A stretch of 58,085 bases of DNA from Sinomonas humi (GCF_000802235.1 NZ_JTDL01000013.1:1-58085), one strand, 5' to 3'. Counted from the first letter of the stretch, positions 26,369-45,125 are shown. The notes: generated from the sequence alone by a model not told the origin. A program made the numbers and translations.

Positions 26369-29300
26369 CTACCGTAACAGCGTGCCGCGCGAGGCGCGCA
26401 GAAGCCACCAGACAGCCGCCCCGACAAGAGCAAGGCCGAGGGCGGCGAGCAGCAGATACGGGTAGGCACGGACAGCCCAAAGGACGCAGGCGAGCACCCC
26501 GACCCCGCCCCACGCCGCGAACCTGCGGTCCGCTGCCGCAAGTCCCGCAACGGTCAGGCCGACGAACACCAGAAGCAGCCAGATCTGCCGGGCAGCGTCC
26601 GCTTCGGGTGCCGAGACGAGGCCCACGAAGCTCGCCGTCCCGGCCGCAACGGTGAGCCATCGTTGGCCCACCCGGCGGCCATTTCTGCGATCACCGGCTA
26701 TGTAGCGCAGCAGTGCTATGACGGCCGCGGCGGCGACGTACCACTGGACGAGCCAGTACATGCTGGGCTCATCGTCGGCGAAGACCGCACGTTGCGTTGC
26801 CGCCAGCACGACGACGCTGCCGAGTTCTGCTGATGCCCTCCGCCAGCGTTGGGGTACCTCGGAGACGACGAGCGCGACGAGGGCGGCCGCGAGAGCAGGA
26901 AGCAGATGCGCCGCGGGCCGGTCCCACGAGGCCAGCGCTGGCAGGATCAGGGCGAGTCCGGCCCCGGCGGCGAGGGACCAGCGGCGGACTGGATCGATCG
27001 CGAGCTGGACGACCGGCGCGGTGAGGTGCTCGTCGCCCCTCAGCCACAGAGGCGCCCAGCGGAGTGCGAGCCCGACGCCGGCCGGAATCAGGCCTCCGAC
27101 GAGCAACGGCAGCACGTACCTCCACGGCGCAGACTCCCCTTCGAACACGCTCGTCCCGGCCGCGATCCCGGCCATGAGGAACCCCAGAACGCCCGTAGGA
27201 AATGTCGCTTCCGTCAGACCAGTGATGCTGCGCCACACCCAGCTGGCCGTGACGAGGACCGCGGCCCCGGCGCTGAGGGCGAGGCTCAGGACCCACGGCT
27301 CCTCGCCGAGAGCACCGATGAGCCCGGCAGACGCAAACAGCAGTCCGCCGGTGGTCCACGGCCAGACAGCGGGGCGCAGTCCGCTTTCACGCTGCTCTGG
27401 GCTGCCCCGTCTGGGCGCGCCGCCCCAACGGCCGAGGCCGAACGCGTGCGCACCCGCGAGCGCGGCCGAGGCGAGTACGAAGCCCAACGAAGAGAGGAGG
27501 GGCTCCGATAGTGGCTGGCCAGCTGGGAACGGGAAGGCTGGCCCAAGCCAGATCAGCGCAAGGAATGCGGCACTGGCCGCCCCGTCGCTGGCCCGCGGAT
27601 GCTCGCGCAGTGTCGCCACCGCCGAGGCCGCGGCAAGTGCCGTTTCGACCAATAGGACCCACCGCCCGCCGCCCGCTTCGTTTCGGGATGTGAAGGCGTA
27701 GGCGATCGGCAGGGCAAGCTGGGCCGCCAACGCGCTCCAGTATGCCGCGCTCTGGAACGGGAGCCCCGGCGTCGTTCGCTGCAGCAGGCGGCGCACGGCG
27801 TGCTGCAGCGCAAGCCCGACAGCGAAGACGAGGCTCAGCACGGTCGGCGAGGCGGTCGCGTCGTGCGCGACGAGCCCCGCCAGGATGAGAGGCAGCGCCC
27901 GGGCCGCGAGAAGGTGAATGCCGCGAAGCCTGATCCCGGGGGCGAGGTACACCATCGCGGCTGCATAGGCGGCCGAGACCCCTACTGCGATCTCGAGGAC
28001 TCGCAGGTCGCCGCGGGCAGCCACGGGGATCAGGGTCAGTACGGCGGGCAAAAGGGCCAGTGCGGCGGGGCGACGGCGGAGCACGACGCCGGACGTCGCG
28101 GCGCCGACCGTCAGCCCCACACAGAGAAGCGAAGTCGGAAGACCGAGGGAGCGAGGACCTCCGAGCCATTCCGTCAGGCTCGCCAGCATTGAGGCAGCGG
28201 TCGCTAGGCCAAGGGTGACCGTCACGTCTTCAAGCGCCCAGCGCGCCTCGGCGCCTCTGGCGGCTGCCGCCTTGGTGGCCCTTCGGGCCGCCGCCGCGAG
28301 CGGGACACAAAGCTGGGCGAGGGTGACGGCAGCGAGAATCTGCCACCCCGAGACTGGCTGGCCACCGACGTTCAGCCTCCACCCTTCGCGGCCAAGAGCG
28401 TGGAAGACCCCGAGGGCGAGGAGGATCCCCGCGATCCGAGTAAGCCACACGTAGGCCAAACGGCCCAGACTGCTTGGCAGGCGCAACGCTGAAGCGCCCA
28501 GTACGAGTGTCAGCACGCACAGAACCGAATTGGCGATACCCCACTGGTTTGCCAGGTACCCCTCGCCCGCAAGAACGGCCAAAAGGCTCGGCGGAACGGC
28601 GACGCAGAGGAGCGCGCCTCGCTTGCGCTCTTCGTCGCCCCTCGTGAAAACCGCCGAGAGTGCCACGCCTGCTCCGCAGACGAACGCTACAGTCACGGCA
28701 TAGACGACCCAGCCCGTCGCCGTCACGGCCACTAGGCCGCAGCCGATAGCGGCCGCCGCGGACATGATCACGAGAGCCGCAGGACGGCCGAATTCGGCGA
28801 GACCGCGAACTCGTAGCAGCGCTGAGAGCAGGAGCTGGGCGGCGGCAACGCCAGCGAAAGCGGTGCCCAGGACTACCTCACGGCCGAGAGCGTCCCATAC
28901 ACCGGGCCCGCAGGCATCCACCACAGCAGGCACGGCGAGAAGGGACGCGTAGCGTGCCGCCGCCACCAACTGAGTCTGATGCCAAGGACGTCCCGCGATC
29001 GGCCGAGGATTGCGAGGCCGTCTAGCACGGATGAGCCAGTACACCGCTCCCCACCCGACAACCACGGCAAAGGGAACACGCCCCATCGACCCGTGCGCGA
29101 TCACGAGGACGGCATAAGCTGCGCACGGAAGCCACTCGGCCACCCGACCGTGCCACCACGCCACGACTTGGGCGGCCACGAGCAGTGCCGCCGAGGACCA
29201 AAGCACGGCACCGCTGCCAAGGCGACCGTCCGCCGTGTCTCCCAGAACGCCCGTCACGGCCAGCAAAGAGATCAGACCGACCGCCGACGCCTGCTCGATA

Positions 29301-30517
29301 CCAATGTGGCCGCGCTTGAGCCCCACCCGGGCCTCGAGGCGATCTCCGAGGAACACGACGAGGAAGACCTCGCCGGATAGGGTCACGGCCGCGGCCGCGA
29401 TCGCGGCCGCGAACGGATCCGCGCCGTTCCCCAGCCATCCGAGGTCGGCGGCTTGGGCGAACCCGGAAGCCGTCGCGAGGGCTGCCGTCGCCCGTGCGCC
29501 CCACCATGAAAGCCGGCGCACGAGCGCCGGGCCCCGCACCAGAGCGGCCACGGAGAGGGAGGCACACACGGCGGCCACCAGTGCGGGGTACTGCCAACGC
29601 TCCAAAGTCCCGGACGCGATCGTTGCCGCGACCAGCACCGCGGGGGCCGCGAGCGGATGCACACGGACAACGGGACGCAGATAGGCCCGCGGAATCCATC
29701 GCGGACGAACGAGCGCGAGGACCCCCATGGCGGCCGACAAGACAAGGAGGGCCGCCAGATCAACGGCGAGGGCACCACCGAGCGCCGCAGCACCGGACCA
29801 CGCCCCAGAGAACGCAAACGTGAGCGACGCGTAGACAAGAATGCGGCTCTCAAGCCGAACCGCCGCCATCCCGAACGCTATGAGCCCAAGAACGCTCGTC
29901 GCGAACCAGGTCAAGGCAGGACTGCGTACGGCCAGAACGTCGACCGCGAGACCAGAGACCGGCAGAAGCGCGAGTCCCGTGCCGGTGAACGCCACCGCAG
30001 CCGGCCGGAGACGTGGTACGCGTGGGTGCACCACCAGGCCGGTCGCATAGAACAGCGCCGTGACCGTGAGCAGGGCGACGAGTCGCAGGGCATCGCCCAC
30101 GGCGCTCGCGAGGAACAGCGCAGCAGCCGCGACGAACAGGAGAGTCGCCGCGTACAGCGCGATGTTCGCGTTCAGCATTCCGCGGCGCCGGCGACGGCGG
30201 GCGGCGTCCTCGTCGTCGTACCTCTCGGAGCTGGGCTTCAGGGTAGGGGGATGCGCAGGGCGCGGCCCGCGGGGCAGCGGCGGCGCCGCTGGCGGGCGGA
30301 GGAATGGCGCTCTGCCTTCGACAGGCGGCCTCGCTCGGGGTGGTTGTGGCGGGGCCGGAGCCGAAGGCGCAGCGCTTGCCGCAGAACGGTCCTCCCAGCC
30401 AGCACGATGCCCCTCGATGAACCCAGCCCGGTGCCCCTGCAGGAAACCTTCGCGTCGCCCGACTTCGAGCCCCTCCGCGTAACCCGCGTCGAATTCGGAA
30501 GACCTGGTTACCATCAT
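26369..30517 (-). CDS. Giant polytopic membrane protein with an N-terminal GX3-repeat helix
   Basis: About 1382 aa; I do not know a named function. It opens with eight glycines spaced every four residues (GYAEGLEVGRREGFLQGHRAG and on to GHRAGWEDR), a GX3 pattern as in Yae1/FliH-type helices. A proline-rich linker (about 40-110) and an arginine patch RRRRRRG follow, then some thirty or more hydrophobic segments to the end. Little soluble domain is seen. Start: ATG 30517 or 30514 just after GAGGGGGA; an upstream reading to 30562 is unlikely. Similar giant membrane proteins of unknown role (DUF2157/DUF2339-like) occur in actinobacteria, but the family is not confirmed here. It is read toward the small gene at 26197. 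Confidence 0.75.
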   Translation of the reverse strand: MMVTRSSEFDAGYAEGLEVGRREGFLQGHRAGFIEGHRAGWEDRSAASAAPSAPAPPQPPRARPPVEGRAPFLRPPAAPPLPRGPRPAHPPTLKPSSERYDDEDAARRRRRRGMLNANIALYAATLLFVAAAALFLASAVGDALRLVALLTVTALFYATGLVVHPRVPRLRPAAVAFTGTGLALLPVSGLAVDVLAVRSPALTWFATSVLGLIAFGMAAVRLESRILVYASLTFAFSGAWSGAAALGGALAVDLAALLVLSAAMGVLALVRPRWIPRAYLRPVVRVHPLAAPAVLVAATIASGTLERWQYPALVAAVCASLSVAALVRGPALVRRLSWWGARATAALATASGFAQAADLGWLGNGADPFAAAIAAAAVTLSGEVFLVVFLGDRLEARVGLKRGHIGIEQASAVGLISLLAVTGVLGDTADGRLGSGAVLWSSAALLVAAQVVAWWHGRVAEWLPCAAYAVLVIAHGSMGRVPFAVVVGWGAVYWLIRARRPRNPRPIAGRPWHQTQLVAAARYASLLAVPAVVDACGPGVWDALGREVVLGTAFAGVAAAQLLLSALLRVRGLAEFGRPAALVIMSAAAAIGCGLVAVTATGWVVYAVTVAFVCGAGVALSAVFTRGDEERKRGALLCVAVPPSLLAVLAGEGYLANQWGIANSVLCVLTLVLGASALRLPSSLGRLAYVWLTRIAGILLALGVFHALGREGWRLNVGGQPVSGWQILAAVTLAQLCVPLAAAARRATKAAAARGAEARWALEDVTVTLGLATAASMLASLTEWLGGPRSLGLPTSLLCVGLTVGAATSGVVLRRRPAALALLPAVLTLIPVAARGDLRVLEIAVGVSAAYAAAMVYLAPGIRLRGIHLLAARALPLILAGLVAHDATASPTVLSLVFAVGLALQHAVRRLLQRTTPGLPFQSAAYWSALAAQLALPIAYAFTSRNEAGGGRWVLLVETALAAASAVATLREHPRASDGAASAAFLALIWLGPAFPFPAGQPLSEPLLSSLGFVLASAALAGAHAFGLGRWGGAPRRGSPEQRESGLRPAVWPWTTGGLLFASAGLIGALGEEPWVLSLALSAGAAVLVTASWVWRSITGLTEATFPTGVLGFLMAGIAAGTSVFEGESAPWRYVLPLLVGGLIPAGVGLALRWAPLWLRGDEHLTAPVVQLAIDPVRRWSLAAGAGLALILPALASWDRPAAHLLPALAAALVALVVSEVPQRWRRASAELGSVVVLAATQRAVFADDEPSMYWLVQWYVAAAAVIALLRYIAGDRRNGRRVGQRWLTVAAGTASFVGLVSAPEADAARQIWLLLVFVGLTVAGLAAADRRFAAWGGVGVLACVLWAVRAYPYLLLAALGLALVGAAVWWLLRASRGTLLR

Positions 30518-30574
30518 TCCCCCTCGGACGATTAATCCACTCGTTGGAATAATAGGCGACAAGAAAACCCCGCC

Positions 30575-30604
30575 GCAATCCTGCGACGGGGTTTCCTCAG
30601 CTAA
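30575..30604 (-). terminator. Intrinsic terminator after tuf
   Basis: Reading leftward, AAACCCCGTCGC pairs with GCGGCGGGGTTT around a six-base loop, followed by TTCTTGT. It starts 33 bases after the tuf stop and is the only hairpin here with a U-rich tail, as expected of a strong intrinsic terminator for a highly expressed gene. Confidence 0.9.
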
Positions 30605-30637
30605 GGCCTGCTACCGGCCCCCAAGATCTCGAAGAGA

Positions 30638-31828
<1,191 letters not shown>

Positions 31829-31898
31829 TGGTTCCTCCTATGAAGGTTTCTTAAGAAGACTGCCTCCAGCCGCGCTTGTCGCAACTGAAACTCTGGCA

Positions 31899-31928
31899 AG
31901 TCTACTGGGGGGCTGTTTCTTTCGTAAA
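31899..31928 (-). promoter_or_regulatory. Candidate tuf promoter
   Basis: On the minus strand TTTACG is followed after 18 bases by TAGACT. The -10 matches strong actinobacterial promoters such as those for rRNA. It lies about 70 bases upstream of tuf, just downstream of the fusA hairpin. Confidence 0.5.
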
Positions 31929-31961
31929 ATTCGCGGGGCGTTCAGCCCCACAGTGTGGTGA

Positions 31962-32027
31962 CCCGCCGCCGTCGTCCGCTATTGGGAGAAACCCTCTGGG
32001 TCAATCCCGAAGACGACGGCGTGCGGG
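31962..32027 (-). terminator. Hairpin between fusA and tuf
   Basis: CCCGCCGCCGTCGTC (31962-31976) pairs with GACGACGGCGTGCGGG (32012-32027) with one bulged base; the inner 35 bases hold GGG/CCC pairs. It begins 13 bases after the fusA stop. Probably a partial terminator. Confidence 0.6.
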
Positions 32028-32039
32028 CACCTTCCAGAA

Positions 32040-34154
32040 CTACTCGCCGCGCGACTTCTGGATGATCTCTTCGGCGACAGCCTTCGGGACCTCGGAGTAG
32101 CTGTCGAACTGCATCGAGTAGACAGCACGGCCCTGGGTCCGGGAGCGCAGGTCGCCGATGTAGCCGAACATCTCGGACAGCGGGACGAGCGCACGGATCA
32201 CCTTGACGCCCACCGCGTCCTCCATGGCCTGGATCTGGCCGCGGCGGGAGTTGAGGTCGCCGATGACATCGCCCATGTAGTCCTCAGGCGTGCGGACCTC
32301 AACCGCCATGAGCGGCTCGAGGAGCACCGGGTTGGCGCGGCGAGCGCCTTCCTTGAAGACCTGCGAACCGGCGATCTTGAACGCCATTTCCGAGGAGTCG
32401 ACGTCGTGGTAGGCACCGTCGGTGAGGGACGCCTTGACGCCCACCATCGGGTAGCCCGCCAGGATGCCGAACTGCATGGCATCCTGGATGCCGGCATCGA
32501 CCGACGGGATGTACTCGCGCGGCACGCGGCCACCCGTCACAGCGTTCACGAACTCGTAGAACGTGCCCTCCGACGTGTCGAGCGGCTCGAACGTGACCTG
32601 CACCTTCGCGAACTGGCCGGAACCACCAGTCTGCTTCTTGTGCGTGAAGTCGACCTTCTCGACCTTCTTCTTGATGGTCTCGCGGTACGCGACCTGCGGC
32701 TTGCCGACGTTGGCCTCGACCTTGAACTCGCGGCGCATGCGGTCCACGAGGATGTCGAGGTGGAGCTCGCCCATGCCGCCGATCTCGGTCTGGCCGGTCT
32801 CCTCGTTGAGGGAGACGGTGAACGTCGGGTCCTCAGCGGAGAGCTTCTGGATAGCCGTCGAGAGCTTCTCCTGGTCGCCCTTCGTCTTCGGCTCGATCGC
32901 GACGAAGATGACCGGCTCCGGGAACGTCATCGACTCGAGGACGATCGGGTTGTTGATATCGCAGAGCGTATCGCCCGTCGTCGTGTCCTTGAGGCCGATG
33001 ACGGCGTAGATGTGGCCAGCGTGGAGCTCGTCTACCGGGTTCTCCTTGTTGGCGTGCATCTGGAAGAGCTTGCCGAGGCGCTCCTTCTTGCCCTTCGTCG
33101 AGTTCAGCACCTGCATGCCGGACGTCGCCTTGCCCGAGTACACGCGGATGAAGTTGAGCTGGCCGAAGAACGGGTGAGCCGCAATCTTGAACGCGAGGGC
33201 CGAGAACGGCTCCGTCTCGCTCGGCTTGCGGTTGAGCTCGACCGACTCGTCCTTCGGATCGTGGCCGACCATGGCCGGCACGTCGAGGGGCGAGGGAAGG
33301 TAGTCGATGACCGCGTCGAGCATGGGCTGAACGCCGCGGTTCTTGAACGCCGAGCCGCAGAAGACCGGGTAGATCTCGGAGTTGACGGTGAGCTTGCGCA
33401 CACCCTCCTTGAGCTCCTCGACCGTGAGCTCTTCGCCCTCGAGGTACTTCTCCATGAGCTCCTCGGACGCCTCAGCGACGGTCTCGACGAGCTGGTGGCG
33501 GTACTCCTCAGCGCGCTCCTTGAGGTCCGCGGGGACCTCCTGGGTCTCATAGGCAGCACCCATGGTCACGTCGCCCTTGGCGTCGCCAGGCCAGACGAGG
33601 GCCTTCATGGTGAGCAGGTCGACGACACCGACGAAGTCGTTCTCAGAACCGATCGGAAGCTGCATGACGAGCGGCTTGGCCCCGAGGCGCTTCACGATCG
33701 TGTCGACGGTGAAGTAGAAGTCGGCGCCCAGCTTGTCCATCTTGTTGACGAAGCAGATGCGGGGCACGTCGTACTTGTCGGCCTGGCGCCAGACGGTCTC
33801 GGACTGCGGCTCGACGCCCTCCTTGCCGTCGAAGACGGCAACGGCGCCATCGAGCACACGCAGGGAGCGCTCGACCTCAACCGTGAAGTCCACGTGGCCG
33901 GGGGTGTCGATGATGTTGATCTGGTTCTGGTTCCAGAAGCAGGTAACGGCGGCGGACGTGATGGTGATGCCGCGCTCCTTCTCCTGCTCCATCCAGTCGG
34001 TCGTCGAAGCACCGTCGTGCGTCTCGCCGATCTTGTGGTTCACGCCCGTGTAGAAGAGGATCCGCTCGGTCGTGGTGGTCTTGCCGGCATCGATGTGCGC
34101 CATGATGCCGATATTGCGGACCTTGCTGAGGTCGGTAAGCACGTCGAGTGCCAC
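32040..34154 (-). CDS. fusA: Elongation factor G
   Basis: GTPase driving ribosomal translocation. 704 aa with [19 protein letters not shown] (P-loop), [34 protein letters not shown] and [10 protein letters not shown], then domains II-V including [19 protein letters not shown] and [33 protein letters not shown] start with GGGAG at 6 bases. It lies 76 bases after rpsG in the str operon. Confidence 0.98.
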   Translation of the reverse strand: MALDVLTDLSKVRNIGIMAHIDAGKTTTTERILFYTGVNHKIGETHDGASTTDWMEQEKERGITITSAAVTCFWNQNQINIIDTPGHVDFTVEVERSLRVLDGAVAVFDGKEGVEPQSETVWRQADKYDVPRICFVNKMDKLGADFYFTVDTIVKRLGAKPLVMQLPIGSENDFVGVVDLLTMKALVWPGDAKGDVTMGAAYETQEVPADLKERAEEYRHQLVETVAEASEELMEKYLEGEELTVEELKEGVRKLTVNSEIYPVFCGSAFKNRGVQPMLDAVIDYLPSPLDVPAMVGHDPKDESVELNRKPSETEPFSALAFKIAAHPFFGQLNFIRVYSGKATSGMQVLNSTKGKKERLGKLFQMHANKENPVDELHAGHIYAVIGLKDTTTGDTLCDINNPIVLESMTFPEPVIFVAIEPKTKGDQEKLSTAIQKLSAEDPTFTVSLNEETGQTEIGGMGELHLDILVDRMRREFKVEANVGKPQVAYRETIKKKVEKVDFTHKKQTGGSGQFAKVQVTFEPLDTSEGTFYEFVNAVTGGRVPREYIPSVDAGIQDAMQFGILAGYPMVGVKASLTDGAYHDVDSSEMAFKIAGSQVFKEGARRANPVLLEPLMAVEVRTPEDYMGDVIGDLNSRRGQIQAMEDAVGVKVIRALVPLSEMFGYIGDLRSRTQGRAVYSMQFDSYSEVPKAVAEEIIQKSRGE

Positions 34155-34230
34155 GGTGTCTCCCTATGTTTCCCTTTGTAGGCTGCGCATTCGCCGCCGG
34201 CCCTCGTGAGGCCGGCGGCGAATCAGGCTC

Positions 34231-34701
34231 TTACCAGCGGTAGTGCGCGAAGGCCTTGTTCGACTCGGCCATCTTGTGCGTGTCCTCGCGGCGCTTGACC
34301 GCGGCACCGAGACCATTCGAGGCGTCCAGAAGCTCGTTCTGGAGGCGCTCGGTCATGGTCTTCTCGCGGCGGGCCTTCGAGTAGCCGACGAGCCAACGCA
34401 GGGCGAGCGCCGTTGCGCGGCCCGGCTTGACCTCGACGGGAACCTGGTAGGTCGCGCCACCGACGCGGCGGGACTTGACCTCAAGGGTCGGACGAACGTT
34501 GTCCATCGCCTTCTTGAGAGTGGCGACCGGATCGCCGCCGGTCTTCTGGCGGGCACCCTCGAGGGCGCCGTAGACGATGCGCTCAGCCGTGGACTTCTTG
34601 CCGTCGACGAGCACCTTGTTGATGAGCTGAGTGACGAGCGGCGAGCCGTAGACGGGGTCGACGACGAGCGGGCGCTTCGGGGCAGGACCCTTGCGAGGCA
34701 T
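34231..34701 (-). CDS. rpsG: 30S ribosomal protein S7
   Basis: Primary 16S rRNA-binding protein of the 30S head, at the E site. ATG 34701 gives [26 protein letters not shown] and 156 aa, the normal length; the longer upstream frame is a shadow of rpsL. Conserved [36 protein letters not shown] is present. The ATG shares one base with the rpsL stop. Confidence 0.98.
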   Translation of the reverse strand: MPRKGPAPKRPLVVDPVYGSPLVTQLINKVLVDGKKSTAERIVYGALEGARQKTGGDPVATLKKAMDNVRPTLEVKSRRVGGATYQVPVEVKPGRATALALRWLVGYSKARREKTMTERLQNELLDASNGLGAAVKRREDTHKMAESNKAFAHYRW

Positions 34702-35075
34702 TACTTCTTCTCCTTCTTCGCGCCGTAGCGGCTGCGGGCCTGCTGACGGTTCTTGACGCCCTGCGTATCGAGCGCACCGCGGACGATCTTGTAGCGCACA
34801 CCCGGGAGGTCCTTCACGCGGCCGCCGCGGACGAGCACGATCGAGTGCTCCTGCAGGTTGTGGCCGACGCCGGGAATGTACGCCGTGACCTCGACGCCAC
34901 CGTTGAGGCGGACACGGGCCACCTTGCGGAGGGCCGAGTTCGGCTTCTTCGGGGTGGTCGTGTACACACGCGTGCACACGCCACGGCGCATGGGGCTGCC
35001 CTTGAGGGCAGGAGCCTTGGTCTTGGAGACCTTCGGCGTGCGGCCCTTGCGGACCAGCTGCTGAATAGTAGGCAC
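34701..35075 (-). CDS. rpsL: 30S ribosomal protein S12
   Basis: Decoding-centre protein that controls accuracy. GTG 35075 starts [24 protein letters not shown] and gives 124 aa. The lysines that change in streptomycin resistance are wild-type ([15 protein letters not shown] and [12 protein letters not shown]). First gene of the str operon, with a long leader upstream. The reading upstream of 35075 is not S12 sequence. Confidence 0.98.
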   Translation of the reverse strand: MPTIQQLVRKGRTPKVSKTKAPALKGSPMRRGVCTRVYTTTPKKPNSALRKVARVRLNGGVEVTAYIPGVGHNLQEHSIVLVRGGRVKDLPGVRYKIVRGALDTQGVKNRQQARSRYGAKKEKK

Positions 35076-35387
35076 TTTCGTGTTCTCCGTACTTCGTTGA
35101 ACTTCGCCCGGACGGGCTTGCCCGGATGCCGGGCCTGCCTCAAGAGCATTTGACGGTCGATTCCACACTCGCTGCGGTGGTGTTCGACCGTAGGCGTGCG
35201 AAAGTGTGGCATTTGTTGCGCATCAACCCCGCAACCCGGAAACAGGCTTCCTCCGCGCCTTGACACGGCGGCCATCATCCTCTGCCACACAGAAACAATC
35301 GTAGAAATCTTAGCACGCGATGGACGTCCTCCCCTAAACGGCGTCTCCCCCACCGTTCAACCGTCACCTCCCGACGGTGCCCGAGGG

Positions 35388-35433
35388 CGGACGACGACGC
35401 AGCGCGCCCGAGCGGGGATCACGCCGTCGTCCG
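35388..35433 (-). terminator. Second hairpin after rpoC
   Basis: CGGACGACGACG (35388-35399) pairs with CGCCGTCGTCCG (35422-35433), one mismatch, 22-base loop. It lies downstream of the tandem repeats on the rpoC transcript and carries the same GACGAC core as other intergenic hairpins in the window. Confidence 0.5.
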
Positions 35434-35443
35434 TTTTCTAGCC

Positions 35444-35502
35444 GCGCACCCGCGGGACGTGACCAACAAACGCGCGCGCACCCGCGGGACGTGACCAACA
35501 AA
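35444..35502 (-). repeat. Two perfect copies of a 27-bp direct repeat spaced 32 bp
   Basis: GCGCACCCGCGGGACGTGAC followed by CAACAAA occurs at 35444-35470 and 35476-35502. On the transcribed strand each copy starts TTTGTTGG. The unit contains the palindrome CCCGCGGG. It sits directly downstream of the rpoC terminator hairpin. Confidence 0.95.
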
Positions 35503-35505
35503 GGT

Positions 35506-35541
35506 GCGCGGCCGGCATCCCCTGAGGGAGGCCGGCCGCGC
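35506..35541 (-). terminator. Terminator of the rpoBC operon
   Basis: A perfect 11-bp GC stem (GCGCGGCCGGC with GCCGGCCGCGC) plus an inner TCCC/GGGA helix. On the transcript it is followed by ACCTTTGTTGG, which is mildly T-rich. It starts 56 bases after the rpoC stop. Confidence 0.8.
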
Positions 35542-35597
35542 GTGGTTCGCTACGCCGTCGTCCGCTGCCCTAGAGCAGCAGACTCAGGACCCGGGCG

Positions 35598-39500
<3,903 letters not shown>

Positions 39501-39555
39501 TATGGTCCCTGTTCTCTCGTTCTCTAAGTCGTTCGTAATGCCGATGCCTGAAGGA

Positions 39556-43056
<3,501 letters not shown>

Positions 43057-43203
43057 GAGGGATCCTTCCACAGACCTTCAGGATTGTCCGCACCCTCCCC
43101 CAACCGTGCAGCTGCCCAGCAACTCTTCTGTTAGATGGACGGCCGCCCACGAGCCCACCGCTATATGAAGGCTGGAGGTCAGAAAGGGAGAACGCAAAGA
43201 TCT

Positions 43204-43255
43204 ATCATAGCCGTTATGAGCGCGCGTGTCTAGCGCACATCTCAAGCGCGGTCAA
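43204..43255 (-). promoter_or_regulatory. Overlapping tandem promoters of rpoBC
   Basis: On the minus strand TTGACC (43250-43255), TAGACA (43227-43232) and TATGAT (43204-43209) are each separated by exactly 17 bases. TTGACC-17-TAGACA and TAGACA-17-TATGAT are both good promoters, so the middle hexamer can be the -10 of one and the -35 of the other. The leader to rpoB would be 140-170 bases. Confidence 0.75.
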
Positions 43256-43439
43256 GTGCCCTTCTGAGGGCTCCTGAAGAGGCTCCTGAGAGGGCTCCGC
43301 GAGGATCCTGCCGCACACAGAGTACACCCGCCTCCCGCCCTGCGCGCCGCCGCTTTATCGGCTTATCGGCGGTAGCCTGAAGTCAGCCCTACCACGCTCC
43401 GACTCCCGGAGCAGGCACGACGACGTGACAGGAGATGCC

Positions 43440-44633
43440 ATGAGCAGCGGCACCGACGAAGTGGTCATCCTTTCCGCAGCGCGCACCCCGTTCGGCAGGC
43501 TCAATGGGCAGCTCGTGGGGCTCACCGCCGTCGACCTCGGCGCGCACGCCATCACCGCGGCGCTCGCCAGAAGCGGCATCGGCCCGGATGCCGTGGACGC
43601 GGTCATCATGGGCCAGGTGCTCCAGGCCGGGGCCGGGCAGAACCCCGCCCGCCAGAGTGCGATCGCGGCTGGGATCGGCTGGAACGTCCCCTGCGTGACG
43701 ATCAACAAGGTGTGCCTCTCGGGGCTCACGGCGGTGATCGACGCGGCCCGCATGATCCGCGCGGACGACGCGACCGTCGTCGTCGCCGGCGGCCAAGAGT
43801 CCATGAGCCGCGCCCCGCACGTGTTGCCCGGGTCGCGCCAGGGTTGGATGTACGGCACTGTCGCGGCGCTCGACGTCGCCGCCCATGATGGGCTGACCGA
43901 CGCGTTCGACGGCCAGTCGATGGGCCTTTCGACCGAAAGCCGGAACCTCACGCTCGGCATCGACCGCAAGGCACAGGACGAGGTCGCCGCAGCGTCCCAC
44001 CGGCGGGCCGCGGCAGCCCAGGAGTCAGGCGTGTTCGACGACGAGATCGCGCCGCTCGAGATCCAGCAGCGCAAGGGCGCCCCGATCACGCTGGCCGCCG
44101 ACGAAGGCATCCGCCCGGGCACAACCCTCGAGACGCTCGCGCCGCTCAAGCCGGCGTTCGCCTCGGACGGCACGATCACCGCAGGCAACTCCTCCCCGCT
44201 CTCCGACGGCGCCGCCGCCCTCGTCGTGACGAGCCGCGCCTACGCCGAGGAACACGGCCTCCCGTGGCTCGCCGTCGTCGGCAAGCCCGGGCAAGTGGCT
44301 GGACCCGACAACTCGCTGCATTCACAGCCCGCCAACGCGATCTCGAACGCCCTCTCCCGCGCTGGCTGGACGACCGAGGATCTCGACTTCATAGAGATCA
44401 ACGAGGCCTTCGGATCCGTCGCCGTGCAGTCGCTCAAGGAGCTCAAGTACCCGCTCGAGAAGACGAACATCCACGGCGGGGCGATCGCGCTCGGGCACCC
44501 CATCGGGGCCTCCGGCGCGCGCCTCGCCGGGCACGCCGCCCTCGAACTTGCGCGGCGCGGCGAGGGGCGGTCCGCAGTGTCGCTGTGCGGCGGCGGAGGG
44601 CAGGGCGAAGCCCTCCTCCTCTACCGGGACTGA
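43440..44633 (+). CDS. Acetyl-CoA C-acetyltransferase (thiolase)
   Basis: Condenses two acetyl-CoA or cleaves acetoacetyl-CoA. 397 aa. Active-site C92 is in [50 protein letters not shown] and the second cysteine [11 protein letters not shown] are all present. ATG 43440 has AGGAG at 5 bases; an in-frame GTG at 43425 is a weaker start. It could supply acetoacetyl-CoA or act in fatty-acid degradation; no operon partner for either is adjacent except ybaK, 7 bases downstream. Confidence 0.95.
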   Translation: MSSGTDEVVILSAARTPFGRLNGQLVGLTAVDLGAHAITAALARSGIGPDAVDAVIMGQVLQAGAGQNPARQSAIAAGIGWNVPCVTINKVCLSGLTAVIDAARMIRADDATVVVAGGQESMSRAPHVLPGSRQGWMYGTVAALDVAAHDGLTDAFDGQSMGLSTESRNLTLGIDRKAQDEVAAASHRRAAAAQESGVFDDEIAPLEIQQRKGAPITLAADEGIRPGTTLETLAPLKPAFASDGTITAGNSSPLSDGAAALVVTSRAYAEEHGLPWLAVVGKPGQVAGPDNSLHSQPANAISNALSRAGWTTEDLDFIEINEAFGSVAVQSLKELKYPLEKTNIHGGAIALGHPIGASGARLAGHAALELARRGEGRSAVSLCGGGGQGEALLLYRD

Positions 44634-44640
44634 GCCGGGC

Positions 44641-45105
44641 GTGAGCGGCTACGAGCGCTTTGCGGACGACGCCGCGGCGCGCGGCCTCCGCGTCGAGCTC
44701 GCCGAACGCGGGCGGGCGAAGAGCCTCGAGGAGGCGGCGGCAAACCTCGGGATCGAGCCGCGGGAGGTCGTGAAGACGCTCGTCGTCCGGCATCCGGACG
44801 GCAGTTTCCTCTTCGCCCTCATTCCAGGCGACCGGCAGATCTCGTGGCCCAAGCTGCGCCGGCTCCTCGGCGTCAACCGGCTCTCGATGCCATCCGCCGA
44901 CGTCGCCTTCGACGCGACCGGCTACGAGCGGGGCACCATCACGCCCGTTGGATCGACGACGGCGTGGCCGGTGTTCGCGGACGAGAGCATCTCGGGCCGG
45001 ATCTCCCTCGGCGCGGGAGAGCACGGGCGCAGCGCGTTCGTCGACGCGGAAGAGCTCTTCGGATCGCTGGGGGCGACCGTCGCGGACATCAGCGAGCCCC
45101 TGTGA
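44641..45105 (+). CDS. YbaK/EbsC-type aminoacyl-tRNA deacylase
   Basis: Hydrolyses misacylated tRNA such as Cys-tRNA(Pro) in the cytoplasm. The 154-aa protein has the family order SLEEAAANLGIEPREVVKTLVV, FLFALIPGDRQISWPKLRRLLG and the GYERGTITPVGSTTAWPVFAD substrate loop with the conserved lysine in VVKTLVV. GTG 44641 gives a normal-sized domain; a longer frame starting in the thiolase is not supported. It lies 7 bases after the thiolase stop, so probably co-transcribed. Confidence 0.85.
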   Translation: MSGYERFADDAAARGLRVELAERGRAKSLEEAAANLGIEPREVVKTLVVRHPDGSFLFALIPGDRQISWPKLRRLLGVNRLSMPSADVAFDATGYERGTITPVGSTTAWPVFADESISGRISLGAGEHGRSAFVDAEELFGSLGATVADISEPL

Positions 45106-45125
45106 CCAGTCGGCGGGTGGGTGGT

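Larger units (their letters stand above)
35076..35597 (-). other. Intergenic region between rpoC and rpsL
   Basis: 522 bases without a gene. In transcript order after rpoC it holds a lone CGCCGTCGTCCGC arm (35553-35565), a strong GC hairpin, two copies of a 27-bp direct repeat, a second hairpin, then about 250 bases of rpsL leader. A minus-strand TGCTAAGAT (-10-like, TAAGAT at 35307-35312) could mark the str-operon promoter; no clear -35 was found. Confidence 0.6.

Noticed and set aside
34702-34977. Extended N-terminus of S7
   Set aside because: It is a shadow of rpsL in another frame; the ATG at 34701 gives the standard protein.
35076-35168. Extended N-terminus of S12
   Set aside because: Residues before 35075 do not resemble S12 and the GTG at 35075 gives the normal 124 aa.
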